Numbered from the stretch's first letter, positions 33,901 through 42,818 are shown. The stretch: 64,000 nucleotides of DNA from MGBC114844 sp910585855 (GCA_965646165.1 CBFFYP010000003.1:45189-109188); one strand, 5' to 3'. Translations and numbers: made by a program. Notes: generated by a model not told the origin, from the letters alone.

Positions 33901-35556
33901 ACTGAACTTTTCTGTAATTACTCCGTTTTTTACCTTAACTGCCCCGATTTCAATAATTTGGTGATTGGTTGGGCTAAATCCGGTTGTTTCAATATCAAAT
34001 ACAACATAAGTTTCTGCAAGGCCTTGATTTTTGCTGTTTTCTACAATCTCCTTTAAATCATCCACCAGATAGCCTTCTACTCCATACAATACCTTTAAAT
34101 CGCTTTTCATTTTATCTAATGCATGAAGGGCTTCTGTAAAACTTTGTACTACGCCGTGATCAGTAATTGCAACTGCAGAGTGTCCCCATGCCGCTGCCTG
34201 TTTTAGAACCTCTGCTGCATCGGCAACCCCGTCCATATCACTCATCTTGGTATGACAGTGCAGCTCCACTCGTTTTTTTACAGCATGATCCATACGTGGC
34301 GTAAGAAATGCAGGACATTTTTTTATTCCGATTACAGATGCAATCGTTAATTCTCCGTCAAATTTATCAATGCTGGTAAGCCCTTTTATCTTAATAAAAC
34401 TACCTTTTGCTACTGCTGGAAGAATCTCAGGAAGCTGTTCGTTTCTGGTAAACATCTTTACGGTAATCGTATCGGTAAAGTCTGTTACATCAAATATTAA
34501 AATCGTCTTTTCTCCTCGAATTGGTCTGGAATCCGATGCAATAATCTGTCCACGGATCGCTACCTCTCCCATTTCCGACTGAATCTGTTCAATCGGAATG
34601 GATTCGTCTTCAAAATCCCTTCCGTATAGTACATCTGGATTATCCGAGCGTTTGATGCCTTTTGCACTCTTATAACGATTATTTTCTCTTCTCTCCTCGC
34701 TGTAATTGCCTGTGCCGCCGTTATAATTGCCGAAATGATTTCCGCCGTTGTTTAAGCTATTTTTATTTTCTGAAATATTTTTATTTTTTAAATTATCGCT
34801 ATATGGCACTTTTTGTTCTTTTATTTCCTGAGATAATAAAGCAGCGTCCGCTGTTCCTTCAATAGGAGAATTCATTCCAAATGACAAATCCTTCTTTTTA
34901 GAAACAGGCGGTGTATTTAAAGAAGTTCGCTGTAAAGAATTATCCTGACTTTTTTCTCCAAGTATCTTTGCACCCAGAGCCGAATTTTTCAATATCTGTG
35001 CCACTTCTTGTTCTACTCTTTGTTCCTCTAATAACTGTTTTTTTTCTGTATTCGACTGTTCATATAAAAAACGAATTTCCAAAGGAACGCCACAGCGCTC
35101 TACAAATATTTTCTCTAAAATCTGTTTTAATTCTTTTGTTTTATCCTGTGCTACTATGGAATCTTCTACGGTAAGCTGCAAAATATCTTCTTCCATAAAC
35201 TGGCATTTCGCTTTTCGGAAAATACTGAATTCTATTGTATTGTAATTTTTTAATTCCAATAAAATACTGTCTTTATATACTTCTAATAGACTTTTGGGCG
35301 TATATTGACTAGAAAGGCAAAACTTCTCAATAATTTTAATAACTATATTTGCCTTACAAAATACTTGTTCCCAAATGGCATCCTCTGTCTGAAATATTGC
35401 CTGTTTCGGAATTAGATGCTGGCTTTCTATGTAAATTCGAAGCCGATTCTTTTCCCGATTCATCGTTACCTTTTTTACAGACACATCCGACCAAATTCCA
35501 GACAAAACTGTATTCAACTGCAAAGTAGAAAATACTTCTAAAAATCGCTTCTCCAT
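30937..35556 (-). CDS. polC: DNA polymerase III alpha subunit, PolC type
   Basis: A 1539-residue replicative polymerase of Gram-positive bacteria. In order: an N-terminal domain; a disordered Asn-rich linker near 240-300; an OB fold (about 320-410); the first PHP segment (HCHTKMSDMDGVADAAE); a DnaQ-like proofreading exonuclease (VVFDIETTGFSPTNHQIIEIG ... AVDDAGATAEIF, about 515-690); the second PHP part; a Cys-rich zinc site (CSNCHFSDFDSP ... CCPNCGEKL); the palm with PDIDLNFSGEYQ; the fingers; and the helix-hairpin-helix tail (PSLSSIDGLGDRAAYAVV). Length and order are normal. ATG 35556 follows AGGAGGAG; the frame is open further upstream without a better site. The gene is flanked by HE1 (3 prime side) and HE2 (5 prime side) and appears monocistronic. 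Confidence 0.97.
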   Translation of the reverse strand: MEKRFLEVFSTLQLNTVLSGIWSDVSVKKVTMNREKNRLRIYIESQHLIPKQAIFQTEDAIWEQVFCKANIVIKIIEKFCLSSQYTPKSLLEVYKDSILLELKNYNTIEFSIFRKAKCQFMEEDILQLTVEDSIVAQDKTKELKQILEKIFVERCGVPLEIRFLYEQSNTEKKQLLEEQRVEQEVAQILKNSALGAKILGEKSQDNSLQRTSLNTPPVSKKKDLSFGMNSPIEGTADAALLSQEIKEQKVPYSDNLKNKNISENKNSLNNGGNHFGNYNGGTGNYSEERRENNRYKSAKGIKRSDNPDVLYGRDFEDESIPIEQIQSEMGEVAIRGQIIASDSRPIRGEKTILIFDVTDFTDTITVKMFTRNEQLPEILPAVAKGSFIKIKGLTSIDKFDGELTIASVIGIKKCPAFLTPRMDHAVKKRVELHCHTKMSDMDGVADAAEVLKQAAAWGHSAVAITDHGVVQSFTEALHALDKMKSDLKVLYGVEGYLVDDLKEIVENSKNQGLAETYVVFDIETTGFSPTNHQIIEIGAVKVKNGVITEKFSEFVNPHVPIPFEIEKLTGIRDDMVLKAEGIETVLPKFLAFSKDAVMVAHNAAFDMSFIYANAKRIGISLKKTVVDTVGLARILLPSLNKFKLDNVAKALNVSLENHHRAVDDAGATAEIFVKFVRMLKDREVETLDGVNELSKVTAENIKKLPSHHVIILAKNDIGRINLYRLVSYSHLYYFSRQPRIPKSLLNQYREGLIIGSACEAGELYQAVLRGASEEEIARLVHFYDYLEIQPLENNEFMLRGENPIVKSEEELKEINRKIVALGEQYQKLVVATCDVHFLNPEDEVYRRVVMAARMFKDADNQAPLYFRTTEEMLEEFSYLGAEKAEEVVITNTNKIADMCERISPVRPDKCAPVIEDSDKTLRKICYDKAYEVYGQNLPEVVTERLERELNSIISNGFAVMYIIAQKLVWKSNEDGYLVGSRGSVGSSFVATMAGITEVNSLSPHYYCSNCHFSDFDSPQVKAFAGGSGCDMPDRCCPNCGEKLQKEGFDIPFETFLGFKGNKEPDIDLNFSGEYQSKAHDYTEVIFGKGQTFRAGTIGTMAEKTAYGYAKKYYEERGNAKRKCEINRIVQGCVGIRRTTGQHPGGIIVLPIGEEIYSFTPVQHPANDMTTPTITTHFDYHSIDHNLLKLDILGHDDPTMIRMLEDLTGLDAKKIPLDSKEVMSLFMNTSALGITPEEIGGCKLGALGIPEFGTDFAMQMVIDAKPTCFADLIRISGLSHGTDVWLGNAQTLIEEGKATISTAICTRDDIMIYLINQGMEKELSFTIMESVRKGKGLKPEWEEQMLAHGVPDWYIWSCKKIKYMFPKAHAAAYVMMAWRIAYCKVFYPLAYYAAFFSIRASGFSYEMMCQGREKLEYFLADYRRRADTLSNREQDTMRDLRIVQEMYARGYEFTPIDVYTAQAARFQIVDGKIMPSLSSIDGLGDRAAYAVVEAAKDGVFLSKEDFWQRTKVSKGVIDLMVDMGILNDLPESNQLSLFDL

Positions 35557-35652
35557 TTGCACTCCTCCTTGTATGCTGGTTCTTATCATAACATATTTTT
35601 ACAGGCAAGGCAAATCTTATTGAAATTTGCTTCCATAAGTCTTTTGGGAGAG

Positions 35653-36010
35653 AACGCCAGATTCGAAAACCATGGTCCGCCTGCTGTTCCACGTTTCCAA
35701 AAAGTAAGAAGTTCTAAGACTTCTGCCTTTCCATTTTTCCAACCGGACAGACCGGAGCGCAATTCGCCCGCATGGCAGCCAAAACGAAATGGACATCCCA
35801 AACAATTTCACCTGCTACAAAACATTCACGTTCCGATACAAATGCGGGCTAAACACGCTCCTTTTTTTTCACACACTGCATGAAAGCAGTATGTGAAAAA
35901 AATCTTAGGTTTTCAAGCAGAAGTCAAGAACTTCTAACTTTTCTCCAAAGTCACTGCAGGCGAACCATGATTTTCGAATCTGGCTGTTTCTTGACCCCGA
36001 AACAAAAAAA
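35653..36010 (-). repeat. HE2 hairpin element, copy 5 (type A, full length)
   Basis: Left end AACGCC, right end GGCTGTTTCTTGAC. The arms around GATTCGAAAACCATGG pair with CCATGATTTTCGAATC. On the minus strand the core helix is GGAGCG-TGTTTA-GCCCGCAT with ATGCGGGC-GAATTG-CGCTCC, a compensated change from the GGGGCG/CGCCCC of other copies. Bases 36028-36053 repeat the GACTTTC/CCGGAAAGG flank seen at 3031. Confidence 0.83.
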
Positions 36011-36188
36011 GAATGAACAGCGGGAGGCGATGAAAGTCAATCCTTTCCGGCAGCATCCTATCTTCCAAAACTTAAGGAAAGAAATGAAACAGCGTGAAAT
36101 ATTGCGAAATTCTTGTATTTATTACTTTGGCAGTTAAAATTTGATGTTTTTTCTGTTCATTAGCATGGCTTTTTGGTATAATTGAAGT

Positions 36189-37247
36189 ATGGAAAAAATC
36201 AACTTTACTAAAAGTCTCCCCAGAGACAAGGAAAATCATTAAACAACAAAGCGATACAACTTTTAAAAAAACATGTAAAGCATAAAGAAATTGCGGAAAC
36301 GACTGCAATACTCTCAATTAGAACAGTGGACCAGAATATCAAGTGCGTATAAAAAGAGGCCGAAATGCTCTGAAGGAGAAAAAGCGTGGCCGTAAATCAG
36401 GCGAAAAACGGCAGCTACGCCTCACAGGAAAAGGAGACTCCGAAACATCCTTATTGACAAAACACCTGACCAGATGAAGCTGACTTTATGTTGGGACCAC
36501 GTGCCCGCTGTAAGTGCAGTTCTATACAGGAAAACATATACATATAGGGACCATTATCACCCGGAATTGAGCGAATACCTGAAAACGATGGGGATGAACC
36601 TGCCACGCCACGAAAAAAAGGCATACTTTCCAGATGAAGGTGAAGATGGAACAATTTATGCATGAAATAGTCTGGCTATGTGTAAAACAGGCAAAAAAAA
36701 GAAGATGCTGTAATCTTTGGGGAGATCGAGAGGCTGGAATAAATAATCAGGCATACCTGTCAAAGGATTTGCACCAAAAGGGACAGACTCCAATCCATAC
36801 ATCTTTTTCCAAATGGAAAAGATTACTCATGATTCGCCATAGTAAATCCGGAAACCCTGCATTTTCTCTGCTATGAGAGAACATGACTCAGCAGAGACTT
36901 TATGACTTTATGGAACGGTTGTAAAGACACGGCCGGAAAGTCTTAATTTATCGTTGACAATCTTAAAGTCATCAATTGGAAAGATTGTTGCAGAATGGTT
37001 GTCAGAGCATAAGATGAATAGAATTTTTCTCACTTCACTTATCCCCTGAAATCGAATCCAGATGAATATTGAACGCATAAGGCACTGAAAAGACAAAAAT
37101 ATCACAGCGGGATTATTTCCGCATACACAAGAAGTATCTGCAGCAAAACAGAGCGTTTATGCATTATTTACAAAAACACAGTGAAAAGGTATCTTGTGTT
37201 TTTTTCAACATAGAAAGTTGAAATATATTCAAGACTACGGCTATTAA
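36189..37247 (+). pseudogene. Degenerate IS630-family transposase
   Basis: The stretch decodes in shifting frames to pieces of an IS630-type transposase: an N-terminal piece with SIRTVDQ-like sequence (36321-36335), RGRKSGEKRQL, ILIDKTPDQMKLTF, FGEIERLE in place of FWGDETG, KIVAEWLSEHKMN, and a C-terminal end FQHRKLKYIQDYGY closing at TAA 37245-37247. IS630 transposases are DDE enzymes that insert at TA. At least five stops and frameshifts break it, so it is dead, and ends of the element were not identified with confidence. It lies between the polC upstream repeat and an AraC remnant, pointing to an old insertion-rich spot. Confidence 0.85.
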
Positions 37248-37271
37248 AACATTGACTTTTAATAGCCGTAG
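37235..37271. terminator. Perfect 15-bp hairpin at the end of the IS630 transposase remnant
   Basis: CTACGGCTATTAAAA (37235-37249) pairs exactly with TTTTAATAGCCGTAG (37257-37271) around a 7-nt loop. It overlaps the transposase stop codon and probably served as its terminator or as an end structure of the insertion sequence. Confidence 0.6.
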
Positions 37272-37274
37272 TAA

Positions 37275-37460
37275 TATATAAAAAAAGAGAAATTAAATCT
37301 TATCTGCAAACTGCTTACAGATACCGATATTTCTCTAAATGAAATCAGCGATCAACTTGGATTTACTACCAAAAACTATTTCTTTACTTTCTTTAAAAAA
37401 CATTTAGATATGACGCCTTCCGAATATAGAAGAATTCATCAAGAAAAAAATAACCCATAA
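37275..37460 (+). pseudogene. C-terminal fragment of an AraC-family regulator
   Basis: About 61 codons ending at TAA 37458-37460 contain LTDTDISLNEISDQLGFTTKNYFFTFFKKH and MTPSEYRRIHQE. This is the second helix-turn-helix of AraC/XylS regulators. The ligand-binding part and first helix-turn-helix are absent, an in-frame stop lies at 37272-37274, and there is no ribosome site. AraC regulators commonly control LplB/LplC sugar operons, so this may be the broken former regulator of the GH28 cluster. Confidence 0.75.
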
Positions 37461-37482
37461 ATATATTTTTTTATGTAGAGGG

Positions 37483-37632
37483 GGACGCTGGAAGCGAAAG
37501 GAAGGTCTATTCCGGGCCCGCTCTCGCTTAGCATTTCCTCGTAGCGGACACATAAGACGCTAAAATACAGCGTCTAAGTGCCGACGGGAAATGATGACCC
37601 TGCATAGACCTTCCTTCCGCTTCCAGCTGTTT
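37483..37632 (+). repeat. HE1 hairpin element, copy 6 (full length)
   Basis: Begins GGGGACGCTGG and ends CCAGCTGTTTCT. Terminal arms with GAAGCGAAAGGAAGGTC pair with the 3 prime arm. The inner pairs AGACGCT/AGCGTCT and CATTTCC/GGAAATG are both changed relative to copy 1 with pairing kept. Confidence 0.85.
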
Positions 37633-37659
37633 CTATCCACCCCAAAACTAAAGTCACCG

Positions 37660-38020
37660 TTTCCGTCAACACTTCACACTGCAGTAAACATTTTTCTACT
37701 TGTTGCAATTTCCCGTCTGAAGTACGTAGCCAAAATCCAAATAAAACTCTATACAGGATCATCATTTCCCATCAGCACTTCACACTACAGCAAACATTTT
37801 ACTACTTGTTATAATTCTTCCGGTCTCTATACAGGATCATCATTTCCCATCAGCACTTCACACTACAGCAAACATTTTACTACTTGTTATAATTCTTCCG
37901 GTCTGGAATACACAGCCGAAAACCAAATGAAACTCTATACAGGATCATCATTTCCCATCAGCACTTCACACTACAGCAAACATTTTACTACTTGTTATAA
38001 TTCTTCCGGTCTGAAATACA
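37660..38020 (-). repeat. Tandem array of truncated HE1 units
   Basis: Three to four direct repeats of about 80-110 bp, each made of a partial HE1 (CTCTATACAGGATCATC, TTTCCCATCAGCACTTCACAC) joined to the HE1 outer flank (CAGCAAACATTTTACTAC ... CTTCCGGTCTG). The far halves that would complete each hairpin are missing. The units are nearly identical to each other, so the amplification is recent. The array leads directly into the complete HE1 copy 7. Confidence 0.8.
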
Positions 38021-38166
38021 CAGCCGAAAGCCGAAGGGGGCTCTATGCAGGGTCATCATTTTCCGTCGGCACTTAGACGCTGTGTTTTAGCGTCTTAGTG
38101 TCCGCTACGAGAAAATGCTAAGCGAGAGCGAGCCCGGAATAGAGCCCCCTTCGGCTTTCGGCGTCC
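38021..38166 (-). repeat. HE1 hairpin element, copy 7 (full length)
   Basis: A perfect 24-bp terminal stem with arms containing GAAAGCCGAAGGGGGCTC, different from other copies. The inner pairs are CATTTTC/GAAAATG and AGACGCT/AGCGTCT. It ends GGCGTCC, 18 bp from the GH28 stop codon. Confidence 0.87.
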
Positions 38167-38183
38167 TCCCCAAGAAAGAAATT

Positions 38184-39542
38184 TTATAGAGAAACGTGCA
38201 TAATCTCTTTTTTCCAAATCTTGCATCCCTCTATATAATAAGGCTCTCGTTCGTCCTCCTCTATACTTTGAAATACAATATTTTCTAAATAAACACCTGC
38301 CACATTTCGGATATCCATATACCGTGCTCTGCTCCAATCAGGATAGTAATTTTCTGCCGTTTCTTCTGCAGGATACTGCTTTCTATCCAAAACTTTTGGA
38401 TATTCAGTTAAAATTTCCTGTTTTTTTACACCGCCTGCTGTAATATAGCGCATATTTTGTATTGTAACATCTTGTATTTTATGATTTTCCTCTGCATCTA
38501 TCCGAATCCCGTTAAACCATGGTGCTCCCATCAAATCTTTTCCAAACCGCCTATGAGGATACTTCATTTCTTCACTGTCTAACGCAATGATATTTGTAAA
38601 AATCAATCGCTTTATTGCACCAATTTCCGGCATTTCTTTTAATTCTATTGAACTTCCCAATCCATCCGGTTCAAAGCGGTTATTTAATAAAACAAAAATC
38701 GGTCTGGACACATCCCTCATTGCAATATTATTTACTATTATCTCTGAAATAGTTCCTCCCTCCGTACATTCTATTTTGATTCCTTCTCTCCATACTTTAT
38801 TCATTGTACAATTTTCAATTACAACATTTCGGATATCCCCTATTGATTTCAGCCCAATACGAATCCCGGCACATAAAGACGAAAACTCACAATTACTGAT
38901 ATGAACATCCTCCACTGGATACTCTCTGCTCCCCGCCTGCAGGCATAAATTATCATCTGTTCCGATAATACTGCATCCGTTTACAAAGATATGAGAGCTG
39001 CCGTCAAAATCTAATCCATCGCCATTATAATGTTTTTCATTTTGGATCTCTAAATGTTCTGCCCAAATATAAGAAGAATCTAAAAATGCTGTTGTCCATC
39101 CTGCTGCATGATAAAGACGCAGACCAGACAGCCGAATATTTCTGCACCTTAAAAAACGCATCATCATAGGTCGTTCACTTCTTCCTGCATTTGGAAACGC
39201 TGATGCATTTCCATCCAAAGTTCCTTCTCCCAAAATACCGATATTTTCCTGATCACAGGCATAAATCCAGCAGCGATCCAGATCGGTTTCATTTCGATAG
39301 CGATTATAGTGAGTATCTTCTCCATAATCTTCTATATTTGGGCTTGCCAGCAAAACAGCCCCTGCATCAATCCGAAGCATGACATGACTTCTTAAATAAA
39401 TCGTTCCGCAAACAAACGTTCCTCCGCTAATCCGAACCGTTCCTCCTTTTTCACTGCACCGATCCAGACAGTTCTGTATAATAGAAGTATTTAAGCTTAC
39501 TCCATCTCCCAACGCCCCATACTCTCTAATGTCTATCTCCAT
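38184..39542 (-). CDS. Glycoside hydrolase family 28-like (polygalacturonase-type)
   Basis: A 452-residue right-handed beta-helix protein of the GH28 pectinase family. It starts with DIREYGALGDGVSLNT, a classic entry motif, and has NGDGLDFDG (for NTDG), GTDDNLCLQAG (the catalytic DD) and CAGIRIG in the place of the usual GHG. The catalytic-site His of GHG is therefore not obvious, and this may be an exo-acting or divergent enzyme. There is no signal peptide, so it probably cleaves imported galacturonides in the cytosol. It follows the LplC and LplB permease genes by 22 bp as the last gene of the cluster. Of tandem ATGs at 39545 and 39542, the second has better spacing from GAGG. Confidence 0.85.
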   Translation of the reverse strand: MEIDIREYGALGDGVSLNTSIIQNCLDRCSEKGGTVRISGGTFVCGTIYLRSHVMLRIDAGAVLLASPNIEDYGEDTHYNRYRNETDLDRCWIYACDQENIGILGEGTLDGNASAFPNAGRSERPMMMRFLRCRNIRLSGLRLYHAAGWTTAFLDSSYIWAEHLEIQNEKHYNGDGLDFDGSSHIFVNGCSIIGTDDNLCLQAGSREYPVEDVHISNCEFSSLCAGIRIGLKSIGDIRNVVIENCTMNKVWREGIKIECTEGGTISEIIVNNIAMRDVSRPIFVLLNNRFEPDGLGSSIELKEMPEIGAIKRLIFTNIIALDSEEMKYPHRRFGKDLMGAPWFNGIRIDAEENHKIQDVTIQNMRYITAGGVKKQEILTEYPKVLDRKQYPAEETAENYYPDWSRARYMDIRNVAGVYLENIVFQSIEEDEREPYYIEGCKIWKKEIMHVSL

Positions 39543-39564
39543 CATCTTCCTCTTTCTATCTGTG

Positions 39565-40509
39565 TTAGCCTTTTACCGATCCAACTGTCAGACCTTGTAC
39601 AAAATATTTCTGTAAAAAAGGATAAAGCAGTATAATCGGTCCGGTAGAAACTACTACAGTAGCCATTCGATAAGCGTATGTAGGCAAAGTAACTGCACTT
39701 AAGCCAACCGCCTCTGCTGGTTGATTTGCCGCATAATTGACCTGACGCAGAATTCTTTGAATCAAATACTGCAAGGTATAATACTGGCTATGATTGGTAT
39801 CGATATAAAGTAAGCAGCGATACCACTCATTCCAATAAGAAAGTGCATAAAATAATCCAATCGTAGCAATACCCGGAAGAGAAATTGGCAATATAATCTT
39901 AATTAAAATCACCAAATCATTTGCTCCGCCAATTTTAGCCGACTCTGCCAGTGCTTCTGGTATACCGTTAAAAAAGTTTCTCATTAATAAAATATTCCAT
40001 GCATTACATAAAGAAGGAATAATCAAAACTAAAATGCTGTTTTCTAAGTGCAGACTTTTTGTAATTAAAAGATAACTAGCAACCAAACCACCGTTAAAAA
40101 GCATAGTAAAATAAATAAACAATGCTAATATTGTTCTGCTTTTAAAGTTCTTTACACTCATGGCATAAGCTACGCCACAAGTAAATACCATAGATAAAAA
40201 AGTTCCTATACAGGTAGTGCCAATCGTCACTAAGTAAGTCTGTGGAATATCTGAACTAACTGCTACCAGTTTATACGCATCCAAGGAAAATTCTCTTGGC
40301 CAAATCGAATATCCATATGTAGTAAGTGTCTGTTCCTGTGTCAGTGAAGAGGACACAACCAAAAGAAACGGAATGACACATAATATGGCAAAAATCGAAA
40401 TAAAAAGATAAAATCCGATATTCATTACCTTATCACTGGCAGTCATTTTAATCTGTGCCTTGGCACTCTGCATCTTTGTATCTTGACTTGAATGATTTTT
40501 CTTTAACAT
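39565..40509 (-). CDS. Carbohydrate ABC transporter permease, LplC/YtcP type
   Basis: A 314-residue binding-protein-dependent permease with six membrane helices. The EAA loop reads EALAESAKIGGANDLVILIKIILPISLPG. The C-terminal YPFLQKYFVQGLTVGSVKG is the standard end of LplC/YtcP permeases, which import oligosaccharides such as rhamnogalacturonan pieces in Firmicutes. It pairs with the LplB-type permease gene 13 bp upstream. ATG 40509 follows GGGAGGG. No ATPase gene is present; this subfamily commonly borrows a shared MsmX-type ATPase. Confidence 0.92.
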   Translation of the reverse strand: MLKKNHSSQDTKMQSAKAQIKMTASDKVMNIGFYLFISIFAILCVIPFLLVVSSSLTQEQTLTTYGYSIWPREFSLDAYKLVAVSSDIPQTYLVTIGTTCIGTFLSMVFTCGVAYAMSVKNFKSRTILALFIYFTMLFNGGLVASYLLITKSLHLENSILVLIIPSLCNAWNILLMRNFFNGIPEALAESAKIGGANDLVILIKIILPISLPGIATIGLFYALSYWNEWYRCLLYIDTNHSQYYTLQYLIQRILRQVNYAANQPAEAVGLSAVTLPTYAYRMATVVVSTGPIILLYPFLQKYFVQGLTVGSVKG

Positions 40510-40521
40510 AATTTACCCTCC

Positions 40522-41472
40522 CTAGAAAAGTGCGGAATCTTCGTCCAATTTTCGTGTCAGTGAATTCGTTACCATAACTATTACAAAACCCATAATCGAC
40601 TGATATAAACTGACTGCTGCAGATTGTCCGATATTGGTGGATTCTACTAACATTCTGTATACATAAGTGTCGATTACATCTGTTGTTCGAAACAGCATGG
40701 AATTTGATCCTACTAAGTTAAAAATCATACCAAAATCACCGTTAAAAATTTTACCGATATTCATAATCAGCATCATAATAATTGTACTTTTTAACAATGG
40801 AAGAGTCATATAACGGATACATTGTCCTCTGGTTGCTCCATCCACTCTTGCTGCCTCATACATCTCCTGATCAATGCCAGTAATCGTAGCAAGGTAGACA
40901 ATCGAACCATAACCAGCCCCCTGCCAAATTCTTAAAAATGTCAAAAAGGCAGGCCAGATATCCGCATTTTGATAAAAATTAATCTTTTCAAAGCCTAATG
41001 CCACTAAAATATTGTTGATAAAACCATTATTGGTCTTTAGCAGTGCTTCACATAACAAGGCGATTACTGTCCATGAAATAAAATGGGGAAGAATTACAAC
41101 GGATTGTGTTACTTTCTTAAATAATCGCCCTGAAACCTCAGAAAGTGCAATCGCAATTAGAATAGAAACCGCCATAGTAGATAAAATAAATAATGCATTT
41201 AAGAAAACCGTATTAAAGGTAACTCGGAAAAATGCACTTGATCCAAAAAATGCCTGAAAATTTTTTAATCCCACCCAGTCACTTCCAAACAGTCCTTTTG
41301 CTGCCTGATATTTTTTAAATGCCGCCAGCAGATACACCAAAGGGCTGTAAGAGAATACACAAAACCAAATAATTGCTGGAAGTGCCATCAGGCAAAGATA
41401 GGGATTGTTCTTCACATCATAGATTAAATTTGCTAAAAAACCACTGGACTTTTTTGCTTTGTTTTTTTTCAT
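40522..41472 (-). CDS. Carbohydrate ABC transporter permease, LplB type
   Basis: A 316-residue permease with six membrane helices. YEAARVDGATRGQCIRYMTLPLLKS is the EAA loop that contacts the ATPase, and the N-terminal NPYLCLMALPAIIWFCVFSYSPL is typical of LplB. With the LplC-type protein it forms the membrane channel of a sugar importer. The gene for the extracellular binding protein, which usually comes first in such operons, is absent: the next gene upstream is LysM-GH18 after a 203-bp gap. ATG 41472 follows AGAGGTG. Confidence 0.92.
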   Translation of the reverse strand: MKKNKAKKSSGFLANLIYDVKNNPYLCLMALPAIIWFCVFSYSPLVYLLAAFKKYQAAKGLFGSDWVGLKNFQAFFGSSAFFRVTFNTVFLNALFILSTMAVSILIAIALSEVSGRLFKKVTQSVVILPHFISWTVIALLCEALLKTNNGFINNILVALGFEKINFYQNADIWPAFLTFLRIWQGAGYGSIVYLATITGIDQEMYEAARVDGATRGQCIRYMTLPLLKSTIIMMLIMNIGKIFNGDFGMIFNLVGSNSMLFRTTDVIDTYVYRMLVESTNIGQSAAVSLYQSIMGFVIVMVTNSLTRKLDEDSALF

Positions 41473-41675
41473 AAGCCAACACCTCTTCTTTTATTTTGAT
41501 ATCATTACCTTATCAATTTTTACAAAGAAAAAAAATCCAAATAGTAATGCTTCTTGTTTTCTTAACATTTTATACTATTTTTTCAATCAAAAAACATTTC
41601 TTTTTTTACTTTGATTTCTAACAATACTTTAATTATACTGTTTTTATAGTTTGCACTTGTCTTTTATCAAGTTTT

Positions 41676-42818
41676 TTATATTATCTGAAAATTTTCTTGC
41701 AACAGTAACCAATTTGCATAAAAAAACTGCATCAAATTCCAATACCCACATCCGCTAAGCTGATACTCTTTGATCAAATTAAACTTTCCTTGTAAACTAC
41801 GCACATCTTCAAACCAAACTTCATGCATTTTTCCACTCTCATAATAAGTAAACCAAGGAGATTGTGCCGTTTGATCGAATTGAATTACAGCTCCCCAATC
41901 GATTGCAATTCTGACCGCTTCTATATTTCCAATTGTTCTGGCACTGGTTACACCACTTTCAAAAGGCAACGGCCAGTCATATCCATAATTTGGGATTCCC
42001 AGTCGAATCTTTTTATTTGGAATTTCCGTTACTGCATAATCCACTACTTTTCTTACCATATGAAGAGGGGCAACTGCCATAGGCGGACTATATCTATATC
42101 CCCATTCATATGTCATAAGCAATACAGAATCTGCTGCTTCTCCCAATGCCCGATAATCCTTTCCTTCATACAGCAACCCACTCTGTGAAGCAGATGTTTT
42201 TGGTGCTAATGCAACAGAAACAGTATAGCCATAAGTATGCATAACCTGTGTAGTTTCTGCTACAAAGGCAGAAAATGCATCTCGATCCGATGCAAAAATA
42301 TATTCAAAGTCAATATCCAGTCCATGATATCCTTTTTCTGCCATCACAGCTAAAAGCTGCTTCTGCAAATTTTGTGCTGCTGTTTTATTATTTACAACTG
42401 CTTGAATTAAATAATTATTAAATGCTCCGTCTGCCCCAAGCGGAGTAAGCGTAAGAACTGTTTTTACTTGATATATTTCTGCCAATTCTATCATCCAAGT
42501 ATCTTCCAACTCTGGCGGCAAAAGATTCCCCTCTGCATCAAACCCATAAGAAAATATAAAAAATTCCGAAAGAAATGGCAATGTTTGCTGAAGTACCCAT
42601 TTACTGATAAACGGGTAAGCATATCCTCCTACCATTAGAGAAATCTTCTGTTTCCCTTCTGTCATGTTTGCCGGTTTTTCAATAAAAAGTGCCTGCCCTA
42701 CTGCAAGTTCATAAGGATATACTAATTGATTCTGTCGAATAATCTGTTCTGCTGATACGCCTGTTGCAGCAGCAATATAATCTACATTATCCCCTTGTTT
42801 TACTACATAAATGTCCAT
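41676..42818 (-). CDS. LysM plus GH18 protein, SleL/YaaH-type spore cortex lytic enzyme
   Basis: A 380-residue protein with one N-terminal LysM module (VVKQGDNVDYIAAATGVSAEQI ... LAVGQALFI, about residues 4-50) followed by a GH18 domain with the catalytic GLDIDFEYI (DxxDxDxE, Glu as acid) and AIDWGAVIQFD further on. This arrangement is that of YaaH/SleL, N-acetylglucosaminidases acting on spore cortex fragments, which suggests a spore former. No signal peptide is seen, as in YaaH, which is deposited on the spore from the mother cell. ATG 42818 follows AGGAT. It is probably a separate transcription unit from the LplB/LplC genes. Confidence 0.88.
   Translation of the reverse strand: MDIYVVKQGDNVDYIAAATGVSAEQIIRQNQLVYPYELAVGQALFIEKPANMTEGKQKISLMVGGYAYPFISKWVLQQTLPFLSEFFIFSYGFDAEGNLLPPELEDTWMIELAEIYQVKTVLTLTPLGADGAFNNYLIQAVVNNKTAAQNLQKQLLAVMAEKGYHGLDIDFEYIFASDRDAFSAFVAETTQVMHTYGYTVSVALAPKTSASQSGLLYEGKDYRALGEAADSVLLMTYEWGYRYSPPMAVAPLHMVRKVVDYAVTEIPNKKIRLGIPNYGYDWPLPFESGVTSARTIGNIEAVRIAIDWGAVIQFDQTAQSPWFTYYESGKMHEVWFEDVRSLQGKFNLIKEYQLSGCGYWNLMQFFYANWLLLQENFQII

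Noticed and set aside
35586..35883. Many short open frames inside HE1 and HE2 with similar peptides in different copies
   Set aside because: They arise because the DNA repeats are conserved. The frames lack ribosome sites, overlap on both strands and follow the hairpin symmetry.
37660..38020. Regularly repeated units that could suggest a CRISPR array
   Set aside because: Units of 80-110 bp are continuous tandem repeats without unique spacers, and no cas genes are present.
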